From: Leucocoprinus leucothites
Lineage: Eukaryota; Basidiomycota; Agaricomycetes; Agaricales; Agaricaceae
Reading direction: 5' to 3'
Length of the DNA stretch: 64,000 bases
Assembly (NCBI GenBank): GCA_013368445.1
Contig: JAACJO010000015.1
Span: 907,311 to 971,310, forward strand
The translations under genes were made by a program, and so were the position numbers. Positions 33,351 to 45,396 of the stretch are shown one piece after another; the stretch's first letter is position 1; each line of letters opens with the position of its first letter. Under the pieces are notes generated by a model. It saw only the letters and a program-made list of their open reading frames with translations. It had not been told where the DNA came from and ran no database searches.

Positions 33351-35411
33351 ATGCTTCTACCAGCCCTCAAGTCATTTCTGTCGCGGTTCACTACCCCCAA
33401 CCCAGGTCCAGCTGTTGTACTCGCATCCGGTCAACAAGATGCAGAATGTTCGATGGATCAAGGGCTGGCTCAAACTTCTTCTATTTCTAATGTTGTGCGG
33501 ATGGATTTTTATAACGGTAGGTCATACAATATTCAGTTTCTTCAGATATATTTTATTCACGTGAACCACTATGCACACAGACCTTACGAACCAGGATGGA
33601 CCGACACCCAACTTCTTCCACAATGCACGCAATTTTGTTCTGCACAACCCAAGTATTATATCTCAAACCATCCAATCTGGTGAAACAGGCAAGTAAAACT
33701 AGACATATCTGTGGCTTTGTTACTGACAATGACTACCAAGTTATCCAACTCCTCGCGCCAAAACGCCTAGCCGGAGCCGAGTTCAACTCATCCGACCGTG
33801 ATCCGCCTCCTCGATGCCATCCCGATACACGACTTGGTCTACGCAGTCGCATACTACAGTGGTATAGCGACCCTCAACGACCCTGGCAGATGCTCTGGGT
33901 ACTAGGTCCTGCTGGAGTAGGAAAGACTGCGGTTGCTCAGACGATTGCAGAAGATTTCAGGGCTTCTGGACATCTCGGCGCCTCCTTCTTTTTCTCGCGT
34001 TCCAATCATTGGAATGATCCTGACCGAGTGATCCCCACCCTGGCGTATCAACTCGCTGTTTGTCATCCAGGCTATAAACGTATCATCACTGAGCGTCTCG
34101 CACAAGATCCCGGAATCCTCGATACCAGTAGGCGATCGCAATTCAGGCAACTCATTGTCGAGCCTTGTCAGGAGTTATTGCTCAAGGGCTATACCCGACC
34201 TCTGCTGGTTATTCTCGACGGGTTGGATGAATGTCAAGGAGAGGAAGCTCAAATCGAGTTCGTCGAACTCATCAGTGATTACACTCAATCGTCAAGGGGA
34301 CCGCTCCTATGGATGGTGTGCAGTCGCCCAGAATGGCACTTCAAACACCTCTTGTCTCGCGTTGATTTCCATATCGGATGCCTGCGCGAAGAGCTTAACG
34401 TTGATGACCCAGAGGCAAGGAAGGACGTATTTTCCTTTCTTCGAGCGTCATTCGATCGTATTCGGGAGAGATATAGCGACCGGTTGGATGCGCATTGGCC
34501 GCCTGAACCACATTTTCGACAGATTTCGACAGCATCGTCTGGCCATTTCGCTTTTTCTTCGACTCTCACACGTTTTATTGGTGACAAAAATCAAAGCGAC
34601 CCAGAACGCCAGCTAAATCTCTGTTTGGAGTTTCTGGACGGTGATGCTGTGGGAACCGTCAACCCTTTGCAAGCACTTGATCGACTTTATTGTCAAATAT
34701 TGTCGAATATCCCCCAAGAGATCCTTCCGACCACGATGCGAATCCTAGGGCTTTGCATTCTCTATCCTCAGTATCACCTTTCTGCTCGGGATCAAGCAAA
34801 TTTCCTCTGCATTGATCGTACCACCTACCACCGAGCACTGCAAAACCTACATTCTGTGATAGGTGTACCTTCTGCCTCTGAATCACATTACAAGTCTATC
34901 CATTTCTACCATGCTTCATTTGAAGATTTCCTTCGACGACCTTACCGCTCCGGAAGATACTCCCTTGATCCACCCACAATACACTATGACGTTGCGACGC
35001 ATTGTCTTAGATGGAACCAGAGAGCCATAGTTGCTTCACGGATTCGCCAAGGTTTATATCAGAATTTCGCTCATTGCTATTTATTCCTCGCTAACACATC
35101 CATTCATAGGCATGCGCTATCTTCAGTTCCCGGAGTTGAAATGGATTGGTGAATTACGGAACCAGGATGCAATCCTCGATACTTTGACAAGATTCTCAAT
35201 GGTTTACGGATGGCAGGCGTGCACCCTGACAGCGGGAGACCGCATCTCCGATTTGGTCACTCAGCTGGAAGAGTTTGACTTCAGCGGCCTGCGAGAACCG
35301 CCGTGGCGGTTCCTCAACTTCCTTCATTGGCTCTTTCTAGTGGTGTGTTGGTTTCGCGAAATGAGCTGTTGCACATCGATCTCAATTTTTATGCATAGGG
35401 TCACCAAATAA
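33351..35411 (+). CDS. NACHT-domain NTPase (NLR-like)
   Basis: Exons 33351-33516, 33581-33688, 33741-35051 and 35110-35411 sum to 1887 nt (628 aa). After a variable N-terminus comes GAEFNSSDR with RCHPDTR, typical of the agaricomycete family; then Walker A GPAGVGKT (about 147-154), the sensor-like SFFFSR, and the NACHT-type Walker B LLVILDGLDEC (about 246-256). The C-terminus lacks WD40, ankyrin or TPR repeats; it ends with a short helical region (GELRNQDAILDTL, FLNFLHWLFL). Fungal NACHT proteins act in non-self recognition and programmed cell death, but the ligand is unknown. Intron 33689-33740 begins with GC. An in-frame coding-like stretch at 35450-35659 may be a further exon. Confidence 0.8.
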
Positions 35412-36430
35412 ATAAGCCTCTCATCCGTGGTGTTTCGACTGCACAGGACGTGCAGGATGCTCGTAAGATTAGTAATGTATTAACTCTCATTCATTCCGAA
35501 GAGGACACCTCTGCTTCAGGATCATTTGACCTATATAGCGCAAAAACCGAGGTTCGAACCTATCAGCTGGGGTCAGAGAATAGAGCTTGTATTATTAAAG
35601 TAGTCATATACTCTCGTGACATGGACAGTGATCTGCTCGCATATCACGACATTATTTAACTATGTTATAAAGATAATTGTATGTGTGAGTGTGATTATCG
35701 ATAAATCGAATCCTAATCAGCGCCTGCACAAAGCTCGCTCGGTAGTGGATGCGAGAGAGTGCCGTGAGCGATAGCAGATCCTTTTGTGCATACGTCGGCG
35801 ACAGGATGAGTGACCATGCCTAAGAAAAGGATAATTTGTTTTTGGGGCAGAGGATGCCTTTGTCTACTGGAAATTTTGTTAGCTGTTCGCGTACTTTCTT
35901 GGGCGGGAAGTCAATCTTTATAAGATGCCAGGTTTTATCTACATAGATATGGAAATAGCATACCAAAGTAATTGCATCTGCTGTTCAATGCGAGTCTCTC
36001 TGTCTCTGAATTTTCATGGGTTTGCAAGTTTCGGCTGGCTTATGTCTCCTGTCTGCTGATTGTCGATGACTCCTACGCAGTGATATGCCAGCTGCACAGC
36101 TCCTGACCTGGCTGACGTAGCTGGCGGCACTGTGCAAGCTGCCATCCGCTGTCTCCAGCAGCTTGATGGCATCAATATAGTGTAATCCAATGGACAATCG
36201 CAAATGACAAAATTGCTAACTAACTCTCATTGCACATCTAGGGACAATGTGTTGCTAGTGCTTCATGCGCTCAAGGTTATTGAATTTGTTGACGCCGTCG
36301 TAGGGCTCCTTTGGTACCATCATCCTCCATGGGTCATTGGTAGGAGTACGGACCACCACCACCCAAAGAACAACACAAACTTCCTGTCGCTCTTCGCCAG
36401 TTCCCGTCTTGCAGAAGGAGACTGTAGATG
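35412..36430. other. Intergenic, no supported gene
   Basis: Apart from a possible extra NACHT exon at 35450-35659, nothing convincing is seen. Short ORFs have no domain. Confidence 0.4.
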
Positions 36431-37570
36431 ACCACATGCGGGGCCATCGCCGAGCCATCACTGAGCCATGGCTTACACTCGACACCACCGATGGTTCTCA
36501 TGCAGGCCACAAGTGACGTCCATGGCCTCTACAGCCATCAACCCTGGCCATCAGTCACAGCCACTGATCCCGTCGATGGCCATCAAAGGCTATTCCCAGC
36601 ACCATTCCCTCTTGATCATCAACCACCACGATGCCCACCAAGTCACCCAGGTCATCACTCGAGGCCACCACCTATGTCCCTCCCACTAATCGCGGCCATC
36701 AATGGCCATCCTAGCTTACCACTCGCGCTGACATGTGCCATTCCGGCGTCCTCCATGTCGTCGCCAACCATTGCTTACCAACAACGGCCCGCAACAGCAC
36801 GATGCGACATCCCTCCACCTCACCAGCGTGTCCCCTACGACCATCGCTGAAGGTCCCCAGGCCAACCCGGCTGCTTCCGAGCTGCCGCAAGCTTTCGCTC
36901 GATCACTCTGACCACCACTCTCGACGATGGCCCTCCCTCTGCCGTCCCAGCAAACCCATCCATGACCATTGTGAATGGCTGCCCCTTTGCCGTCCCTGAT
37001 CCCATCGATCAGTGGCTATCCACCGCCATCAATCGTCGGTTCCAGGCCATCTGGCACCATTTCCGTGTCCACCTCACCACTTCCAGCCATCACCCACACC
37101 GATCACCGTCACATCCGTGCCATCCAGCCCGCCGTCCCGCCACATCCCCGCCGTCCCGCCACATCCCCGCCGTCCCGCCACATCCCCGCCGTCCCGCCAC
37201 ATCCCCGCCGTCCTGCCCGCCATTGAGAAGATCATGTGATCGACTCAAGAGGCTACCAGGGAATGGCCACCCTCTCCCCTTCGTCACCCAGCCACCGATT
37301 GCCGTCCAGCACGACACAACGCTCCCACGACCCGTGGCCCATCACCACCTACCAATCCTCGACGACGGCCACTGCCCTGGAATACCCAACACTGCCACGC
37401 GCACGTGTTCCTCGATGAGTAATCCTCAACCCTCCAATGCGACTACCTCCCACCTCCCACCACCACCTTCGGCAAACGCAGCGATGTCGACACCCACGAC
37501 AACGGCGCAGGCACCGGCCTATGATACCGCAACCATCCTCAGCACGGAGACGACCACCGCTGCCCCCTAA
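36431..37570. repeat. Low-complexity C/A-rich region with 19-bp minisatellite
   Basis: The plus strand is rich in CCAT, CCAC and CATC words, making all three plus frames open for long stretches and producing His/Pro/Ser/Thr-rich translations that look non-biological. A tandem repeat with unit GCCGTCCCGCCACATCCCC covers 37131-37217 (four full units and part of a fifth). A 202-codon ORF at 36962-37570 crosses it; I do not consider it a supported gene. Confidence 0.6.
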
Positions 37571-38111
37571 GACAAGCACTAAGGATAACAAGAACGGGTG
37601 CATGATGCAAGAACGAACGCATATAGCCACGCACCCCGTGGAGCCGGGGAGCAGAGAAACGGCGAATGCGCAAGAAAATCCCATGGTAAGTAAAATAACT
37701 ACCTGTCCGGGTGCACAGCAACACCGCTGACGCCAAAAATATCAGCGCCAATCCCTCGAAATGCGAATATGCCCAGGACCAAGCCCACCCTCGCCGTGAC
37801 GATCACGACTATGGCACGAAAACCCATGACCACGACAAGGCAAAGAAACAAGGTAATAAATGGCTTTACCTTGACAAATAGTGCGTTACTGACGACTGAG
37901 ATGAGAACAGTGTCATAAACTCGGATAGCCCATCCACGACCACGCGGTCGGGCGAATAATGCATGCCCCTCGACGTTGCGAATGACACCACCCGACCACG
38001 ATAAACGCAAAACACTAACCGAGTGAACGAACACCCGCCACCTACCACTCATGTCGCAAACGAACACCAGCGCCACCTTCACGCCTTGTTATCCCCTCTT
38101 CATCAACGATA
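37571..38111. other. No supported gene
   Basis: Continues the C-rich compositional bias. May contain further decayed sequence of the MYND-finger gene downstream, but nothing can be aligned by eye. Confidence 0.35.
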
Positions 38112-40022
38112 GTGGGCATGGGGCTGAGAGGGAGGTCGGGGACTGCGCCTGAGTCACCCATCGAACCGTTAGTTAATGTTGCGGGCCCATCGTTGTTGAA
38201 TAGAAACGGCTTAAGTTCGAGCGGACGTCCTTCTATTTCAACTATGGATGATTTTTCACCGACGAACACGGTTGTTGGGAGCTCGTACACTCTCGCTCAT
38301 ACTTCGACGACCTCGCATGCATCTCTCTCCTCTAATATCGTTCCTGGTGCACCCGTCAATCATGGACACCAAGCCACTGCCTTATAGAACGTCTCCTCGA
38401 CGGTTAGAAGCTCTAGCAATGCCACTGCGGCTGGTGGTACCGCCAACACTAACACAAACGGTATCCCTGGGATTGTTCCTGGGAGTAGCCCCAGCACTGG
38501 CGTAACAAACACGCCATCCACGACTACGACGAGTGGGACCACACCTACGAGGGGGACGACGCAACATCCAGGACCATATCGCGATGAGGATGCCCTACTT
38601 GGCTTATAGCTACTCGTATTACAGCAAATATCCGCGTGTACGTCAGGCGTTCTATAAACCGCGAGCAGGTTTCCATCTGGCAACGTTGTCTTATACTGCG
38701 AGTGGTCTAAACACGGGTATGGGTGTAGGAGGGAATGGGAAGGGCAAGGCGGTTATGGGATCGATAGCGACGAGTGTTCCGCCACCGGCACAGAAGGATG
38801 GGAGTTGTTTTAAGACCTTTAATGGGAGCAGTGTAATGGGTCCCACGAATATGCTTGGCGGTGGCCCTTCGCCGCAGAAGAGTGGGAAGGGAGGAGCGTC
38901 GTCATCGTCAGCATTCGGCGTCCTCGTCCGCTCTCAATTCCACTTCCTCCACCACTTCACCTACTTTGACAACTACAACCGCAGGTTCATTTCCCTCGAG
39001 TGCACAAGGCACCCGACAAACAAACGTGTTTAGTCTGGCCCGAGTGGTTTACGTACAAACCTTTGTCAAGTGAGCTGGCGATGAACGGTGGGCAGGGTGT
39101 GCTGAGGTTGCCGCCAGAGATTCAGTATTGGGCCGAGGCGGTAATGAGGAATGCGTGCAGGAAGGATGATATGAGGGAGGTATTAGGCAGTGTGCTAATA
39201 GTAAGTGGATGCTTTTTGTACGAGTGTGTGATCTCCTGCTAACGTACATTCCGTTTTGTTCCTCTATTCTGGTTACCCACCTCGGCTACCCCGCCCGCTC
39301 ATTGGATACGTTTACCTTCACCAACTACCTCGCTATTGCTCTCTTTCTCGTTGTTCATCAGTGCTCTGTGGCAGATGGGAAGCATATCCTCGCGAATTCG
39401 CGAAGTGTAGGAGATGCCAGAAAGCAAAGTATTGCGGAAAGGAATGCTTAGAGCATGGGTTGGAGTGAAGGGCATCGGTTTTGGTGTAGCGCAAAGGACG
39501 TGGACGATGACGGTCACCACAATCGAAGCGATCGTCACGGACATCATAATCGTGATCGGGGTGGTCACGACCGAGAACATGGTGATGGAGATGCCGAGGA
39601 AGGGTCACAAGGAGGTGGTGGGAGAAGAGAATGTCGGGATCGACAGGAACGAGAGCGTGAGCGTGAACGTGAGAGGGAGAGGGAGAGAGAAAGGGAGCGG
39701 CAAGATGATGGGATGGAGACTGCGACGAATATGAATACGACCACGACCACGACCACGACCACACCACACCACACCACACCAACCCGTGATGGCCACCCTA
39801 GCTACGAGGAGAGCTATCTATGTAAGTGTAGTGGGTGAGCCTCCTGCCGCCGTTGTCGCACGTGCTCAGCAGCAGAATGAACAGCTTCAGCGCCAGCACC
39901 AGCAATCCCAGAGTCCGGTTGAAGGTACGCATGGGAAGAGGAGAACCGGGACTGTGACGGGTGCTGGAGGTGGTTTTAGGCCTGGTGATGGCGCAGGTGG
40001 TAATGATATGGTCCTTGGGTGA
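38112..40022 (+). pseudogene. Decayed MYND zinc-finger gene, Mub1/SamB-like
   Basis: Pieces follow the order of the Mub1/SamB family, which acts with an E3 ligase in protein turnover and morphogenesis. A block like KYPRVRQAFYKPR is followed by Ser/Gly-rich linkers, then WPEWFTYKPLSSELA and YWAEAVMRNACRKDDMREVL, then the MYND finger (REFAKCRRCQKAKYCGKEC, and WSEGHRFWC). The pieces are in different frames. A TAG interrupts DEDALLGL near 38609, the following SKYP block is shifted, and the MYND finger itself changes frame between KEC and WSEGHRFWC near 39453-39465. The family N-terminus is not found upstream. A Gly/His/Arg-rich tail extends to about 40022. Multiple lesions make a sequencing error unlikely. 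Confidence 0.65.
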
Positions 40023-40500
40023 CTGGACTGACGTTAACTCCGGTACCAAATCTTCTCTCGCCGTTCCCTTCTCAACTCAGCTTGATTGACACATTTGTTA
40101 CACATGACTTTTTTCCTTACTGTCTCGCCAATTCTCTTGATTTGTTTGCTGTGCTCGCTCGCTTTGATATGGTCCAAGATTCAGTGTACTTTTGTATCTA
40201 CGTACAGATTTACATACTCTTCATCCCCGAAAATGGGTTCCTCCTCTTTAGGGCTGTCTCAATTGTCCTCTACCTCTTCCTCCGAGGCCACATTGAAAGG
40301 CTTGAATTCTGCGTCCACTGCAGCCTTTAGCAAGGCTTCAAGGTGCATCTCCTGCACTGTGATAATTGGATGAATTGTTGCTTTCGCCATGGCGGTTGTG
40401 TTCTGAGGTGAAGGCCAGAGAGATGTATGGCCAGAGGATGAGAGACCCACCGCTTTAGGGTTATCTGGAAGAGGAGGATCAGGGACTAGGGATTTTTCCA
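40023..40500. other. No supported gene
   Basis: A minus-strand ORF at 40259-40501 exists but has no family and no splice context. Confidence 0.35.
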
Positions 40501-40530
40501 AGGGACCACTAGTAATATAGTCCGAGAGAT

Positions 40531-41196
40531 GGGGTCAGACTTCCAAAATTAATTTTTGTATGTGGGCGCCTAAAATTAATTTTGTATTCAGTATGGGAGG
40601 GGGGGCTACACCCACTGGCATGCGCACGAATAAGCGCCCACGAGCACCCGTCAGCACACAACAAAATTAATTTTAGACGCCCAAGTGAATATATTAGTCT
40701 ACAGATACACAGGTAGAGTGCACGATACAAAATTAATTTCAAGCGCTGTACAATCAATTCTGAAGGGAGGCACAGGTAAAGTACACGATGAAAATTAGTT
40801 TTAGGCACCCAAGATAATGATTTGGTAGAGGAGACAAAATTAATTTTTAGCGCTGTAATACTAATCTACAGAGACATAGGCAGAGTGCACAATAAATTTA
40901 ATTTTAGGCGCCGTACAAAACTAATTTTAGGCGCCATACAAAACTAATTTGTCGCAGATAAGCAAGGGGTATAATAAATTTAATTCTAGGCACTCATCGC
41001 GATAATTTTATTGTATGAGTGTCAGAAATTAATTTCTGACACTCATATTGGAGAGGCTCAGGTGTGATAATTAGTTTCTGGCGCCCGTCCCAATAAATCC
41101 TAGCCAGGGGAGTATAATACAATGGGCGCCAAAAATTAATTTTTATCACATACCCTACATCCTCCCCCTACTCTTGCAGCTGGAAGTCTGCCCAGA
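40531..41196. repeat. Cluster of AAAATTAATTTT / GGCGCC repeats, possible short transposon
   Basis: Roughly fifteen variants of a palindromic AT core (AAAATTAATTTT) are each followed or preceded by a GC-rich GGCGCC-type word, at irregular spacing. The cluster is bounded by imperfect inverted copies of CAGACTTCC: GGGGTCAGACTTCC at 40531-40544 and GGAAGTCTGCCCAG at 41183-41196. This could be a miniature inverted-repeat element. No coding capacity. Confidence 0.5.
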
Positions 41197-41327
41197 CTTC
41201 CGGGCCATATATCTAAGCCTGGACCACTCTGGCAAGCCCTTTTCCATAATACATGCCATACTGATCCATTAGACGACTCTATAAACTAACCTACATCTAG
41301 ATATTGAATATTTACCCCACTTTTGGT

Positions 41328-41459
41328 ACCCGATCGGGTCCAACAGCACCCACTTGATTGGCTCTACCCGATCGGGTCCGATTGCACCCACTTGATTGGC
41401 TGACCATACCCTTCATTTCTTGGTGTCGACACACCCAATGGCTTCCTACCCGATCGGGT
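41328..41459. repeat. Three copies of palindrome ACCCGATCGGGT
   Basis: The perfect 12-bp palindrome occurs at 41328-41339, 41366-41377 and 41448-41459. The first two are followed by related words (GCACCCACTTGATTGGCT). It may be a binding site or part of a small repeat family. Confidence 0.6.
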
Positions 41460-42389
41460 CACTGTACCCTTCAGTTCCTGCAGCCCACACACCCAACTGG
41501 TTGAATAGTTACTGACTTCAAAATCACCCGAGGACAATAGTAGTGTGGAGTTGAAGCGAGCCTTGAGTACAAGTTCCTTCACCTTTGCAAGATCTTGGAC
41601 ATTATTGAGGTGCTCCCAGACAAATCTTCGAATTTTTGGGATTTTCAGGTATAGTTTCAAAGTTGTCATTGGGTGTCTCAAAGTGTGTTTTAGGTCCCTT
41701 GATGGGTATGTCATCTACAAAGGGACAGGCGACATTGGGGATTTCATCTTAAAGAAGGAAAGTGAGATTTCCATGTTGGATCTCCATTGAATTGGTGTAC
41801 CCCTAGGGATAGAGGTGAGCCGAAGGCTGCCGAGAGGAGTTTAAAACATAGTAAGATCCACATCCCAAGATTCTGGAGCAAGGGCATGCTGATCAAAGCC
41901 AACAAATAAATCAAATACACTATAACAGCCATGGCCACCAAATGATTCCGCATACTGAGGAGGGGTTATCAGGAGAATATTAGGGTTTTACTAGGGTTTT
42001 AAAACATTTCACCAGGGTTTACCAGGGTATGGATGGACAGAGGTGGACAGAGGTAGGCAGGGGTGAATATGGACAGAGAGGGTTGAGGTGAGATGGGCAG
42101 AAATATATAGGGTGAAGCAGAGGGTTGAGTAGAGATTAGGCAAACTGGTTGACAGGAAAACTTGATATTACTGTATGAACAGAAACCAATATCCAGGAAG
42201 AATGGTGTGCATGTTGTGAACCACAGGGACAACCACAGGGACAGAGGATAGACCCCTTGTGGATGCCATGGTATAGGCCCACTTGGGTGGATATTATCAC
42301 ACTTTCCAAAATGTACATAGTACACAAGTCAGCTACACAGAAAATTAATTATTCACTGGGCTATGGTAAACAAAGCAAGCTGATAGTTG
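41460..42389. other. No supported gene; left flank of the large element
   Basis: Contains direct short repeats such as AGGGTTTTA/CCAGGGTTTACC near 41980-42030 and GGACAGAGGT twice near 42033-42055. ORFs are unconvincing. Confidence 0.4.
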
Positions 42390-44230
42390 GATACTATACA
42401 TGTAAGAACAAGAACAAATGACAGCTACATTGTCGAAGAGAGAAACATGGATATTGGGATTAGATACCTGTATACCACCACGAAGACAAGGAGAGTGAGG
42501 GATGTGATTACTTTCAGTCTTATAATCAAAAATGTCACCAACTGTCTGGTATCTTCACAAAGATTTACATGCCACGATGGAGAAAGAGCAGAGACTTCTC
42601 CTAGAGGCAGCAGTTAGTTACCTGCACACCTTCACAATAACGAAGAAAGAAGTGAAGGAAATACTCATCTCCACTATTTTAATCCAAGACATCGCTGGTC
42701 ATCCTCAACATCTTCAAAAAGATTAGCATACCACCACAGAGAGGGAGCGGAGATGTGTTCCAGATGTTGTACTTAGTAATCTGTATGCCTTCATGATGAC
42801 GAAGAAAAAGTGAAGGTCATGCTCACTTTTGGTCTTACAACTAACAACGTCACTGGTCTCCTTCAGTATCTCAACAAAAATTCACATACCACCACAAAGG
42901 TGGAGCATCAACTCCTTCTAGACGTTGTAGTTAGCTGCCTGTATACCTCCTCAAAGACGAGGGGGAAAGTGAAGGAAAAGCTCACCTTCACTATTATAAT
43001 CATAAATTTTGACGGCCTTCTTCAGTGTCTGCACAATTTTGGCCACAGAGATGGAGCGGAGACTCCTCCTAGAAGTTGTGATTAGTTACCTGCATACCTC
43101 CATGAAGACAAAAGAAAAGGTAGGCGATATACTCACCTCACTGTTATAACCCTAGGCATGGCCAGCCGTCCTTGCCACTCTCATGAATATTTAAATGCCA
43201 CCACAGAGACGGATCATAGACTCTTTCTAGACGTTGTAGTCAGCTATCTGCATATCCTCACGGCAATGAAAAAACAAGTGAAGAAAATGCACACTCAAGT
43301 CTTACAATCAATGACATTGCCGGTCTCCTTCAGTGCCTTAACGAAGATTTGTGTGCCGCCATGGAGGTGGAGCATTGACTCCTTCTGGATGTTGTAGTCA
43401 GATATCTGCATAACACCACAAAGACAAGAAGAAGCTGGAGGAAAAGCTGACCATGCTATCTTCATGAAATCAAGCCCTATTATAATCAGAGATCTGATGA
43501 CCGCTGTTCTCGAGATATAACGACGAAGAAAAAGTGAAGGAAATGCTCACCTTCACCACTGCAACCAACGACGTCGCCGACCTCCATCAAAGTCTTGACG
43601 ATGATCTGCATTCCACCACGCAGAAGGAGTGAAGGCTCCTTTAAGTGGTTGCAGTTAGTCATCGGCATGCCACTGAGACGAAGAGGGGTGAGGGAAACAC
43701 TCACCTCTACCACTGCAGCCAACGACGTCGCCGGTCTCCTCCAAAGTCTTGACGAAAATTTGCATTCCACCACGGAGAAGAAGCGGAAGAGTCTCCTAGA
43801 CGCCATGGTTAGTTAACTGTACCCCACAAAGACGAAGAAAAAATGAAGTAGATACTCACTTTCACTGCTGCGACCAATGACGTCGTCGACGTCCTTTAGT
43901 GTCTTGACAAAAATTTCCATGCTGCCACGGAGAACGAGCGGAGACCCTTTCTAGTTGTTGCAGTCCGTTATCGCATTGCTACGAAGGCGAAGGAAAAGGT
44001 GAAGGATATGCTCACCTTTACTATATTAATCCAAGATGTCGTCGGCCGTCCTTGACGCCTTCACGAAAATTTTGCACGCCACCATGGAGAAGGAGCGAAG
44101 ACTCCTTCTAGATGTTGCAGTTGGTTATCGGCATGCCACAAAGACGAAGGAAAAGCTGGAGGAAAAGCTGACCATGCATCTTATAATCGGAGATCTGATG
44201 ACCACCGCCCTCGAGATATTGCTGAAGGCT
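42390..44230 (-). repeat. Left array of decayed ubiquitin-fragment repeats
   Basis: Read on the minus strand, about ten degenerate units recur. Around 42890-42960 the reverse complement translates, with stops, to pieces like NYNV, KELMLHLC, GGM and IFVE, paralleling the ubiquitin segment from Asn60 through the C-terminal Gly-Gly into Met1-Lys6 of the next unit. Orientation mirrors the right array. Confidence 0.7.
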
Positions 44231-45205
44231 TGCACCCCTCCACCAGGACGCAGGAAGAGGTGGACGATATACCAGCTCTTTCTTATATAATCAGAAAGAG
44301 TGCGTCCATTCCTCGAGCTGCTTGCCAGCGACATTCAAGCCTTTGGTGACCAAAACAGTCAGTGGATATTTCTGTTGACGACAAAAAATAGCTGACTTAT
44401 TCTAGGATTCCATCAGGGTACCAAGCTTTCGGTAGAATGGCCACGATTCCGAACAGTTTGGGAAAGCGACAAAGAGAGAAAGAGGGAGGTGTTTCGACTG
44501 AGAAGAGAGTTCTCAAAGGCTAACTATGACTGTGGAGAGCTGACTGTAAAGTCTAGCTGTGCGTCGACGAAAACGTCTGACGATGATCATGCGACGCCGA
44601 CAATAATGTCTGACATAGTATGCAGGATAGTTAGCCATGGTGAGTAGGGAAGATGGAAATCAATCTGAGTGATCGCTTCTGGCAGTCGTTGACAAATAAT
44701 GGTAAATATCGCGACAAGGCTGTGGGCAAACAAGTGTACATACTGGAGGGACTTGTCCTCGAAGTTAGTAATCCAACCAGCCTATGAGACGATATTACCC
44801 TCCTCTAGTGATTTTAAATGACGTCTCGTCTCGCGTCAAAGACACACAATGCTATTGATGCGCTAAATCACAGTAAGTGAATCAATGGACAAGTTGATTA
44901 GAGAATCTTGTCCAAGGGAATGTCTTCGAGGGCGAATGCTTCACCAAATATCACACTTGTGGGCCAATTACCCAAGTTTCATGCGTTGCTAGTCTCACGA
45001 CACCAATCAACGAAAGCACGAAGAAGACGATATCATATTCGAGGGTCAAGAGGTAAACAATGCGTGCACGGGCAAAACATAGCATGGCGTAACAAAAGGA
45101 GTGCAACAAGGATCAATAATTCGAGAGAGGAGCGCGGGAACAAAAAAAAAGCAGTAAAGAGTTCAAGAGCATGACGGAGTATGCGAGAGAGAGTCGAGAA
45201 AATGA
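44230..45205 (-). repeat. Inner part of the left inverted arm
   Basis: Reverse complement of 58630-59690, with only scattered differences (for example GACATAGTATG here against GACGTAGTATG in the partner). Similarity stops abruptly near 45205, just before the 3' end of the 901-aa gene. The outer side carries a ubiquitin-like stretch (VAGKQLEE, then GRTLSDY in another frame). Confidence 0.8.
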
Positions 45206-45396
45206 CTGCCATATCATCGAGGAGGGAAATATATAACTAGTCGAGGGGAACGGGCACTTGTATCCCCGAAAATAAGGCAATTCTGAATTGAATAATAGTC
45301 AGTGATTGGTGCTCAGATACAAAATACCAGCACAGAGGGAAGCTCGTCTCTACACTAGAGTACAAGTCCGTGGCTGAGAAGAGGATAAACACGCAC

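Larger units (their letters stand above)
32190..34217 (+). repeat. Inverted segmental duplication, copy 2 (partner 10940-12950)
   Basis: The block begins inside the PCNA promoter, runs through the 81-aa gene copy and the MNSFWDQ copy, and into the NACHT gene as far as the start of Walker B. Beyond 34217 the NACHT gene continues here but not in the partner. This makes the present locus the likely source and 10940-12950 the derived copy. Confidence 0.8.

Noticed and set aside
36962..37570. 202-codon His/Pro/Thr-rich ORF
   Set aside because: All three plus frames are open because of repeated C-rich words and a 19-bp minisatellite; no domain or splice pattern.
40259..40501. 80-aa minus-strand ORF
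   Set aside because: No family, no splice sites and no conservation visible; sits in decayed sequence.
44908..45174. 88-aa ORF in the left arm, also present in the right arm
   Set aside because: Repeated because the arm is repeated; it differs by frame changes between arms and has no coding character.
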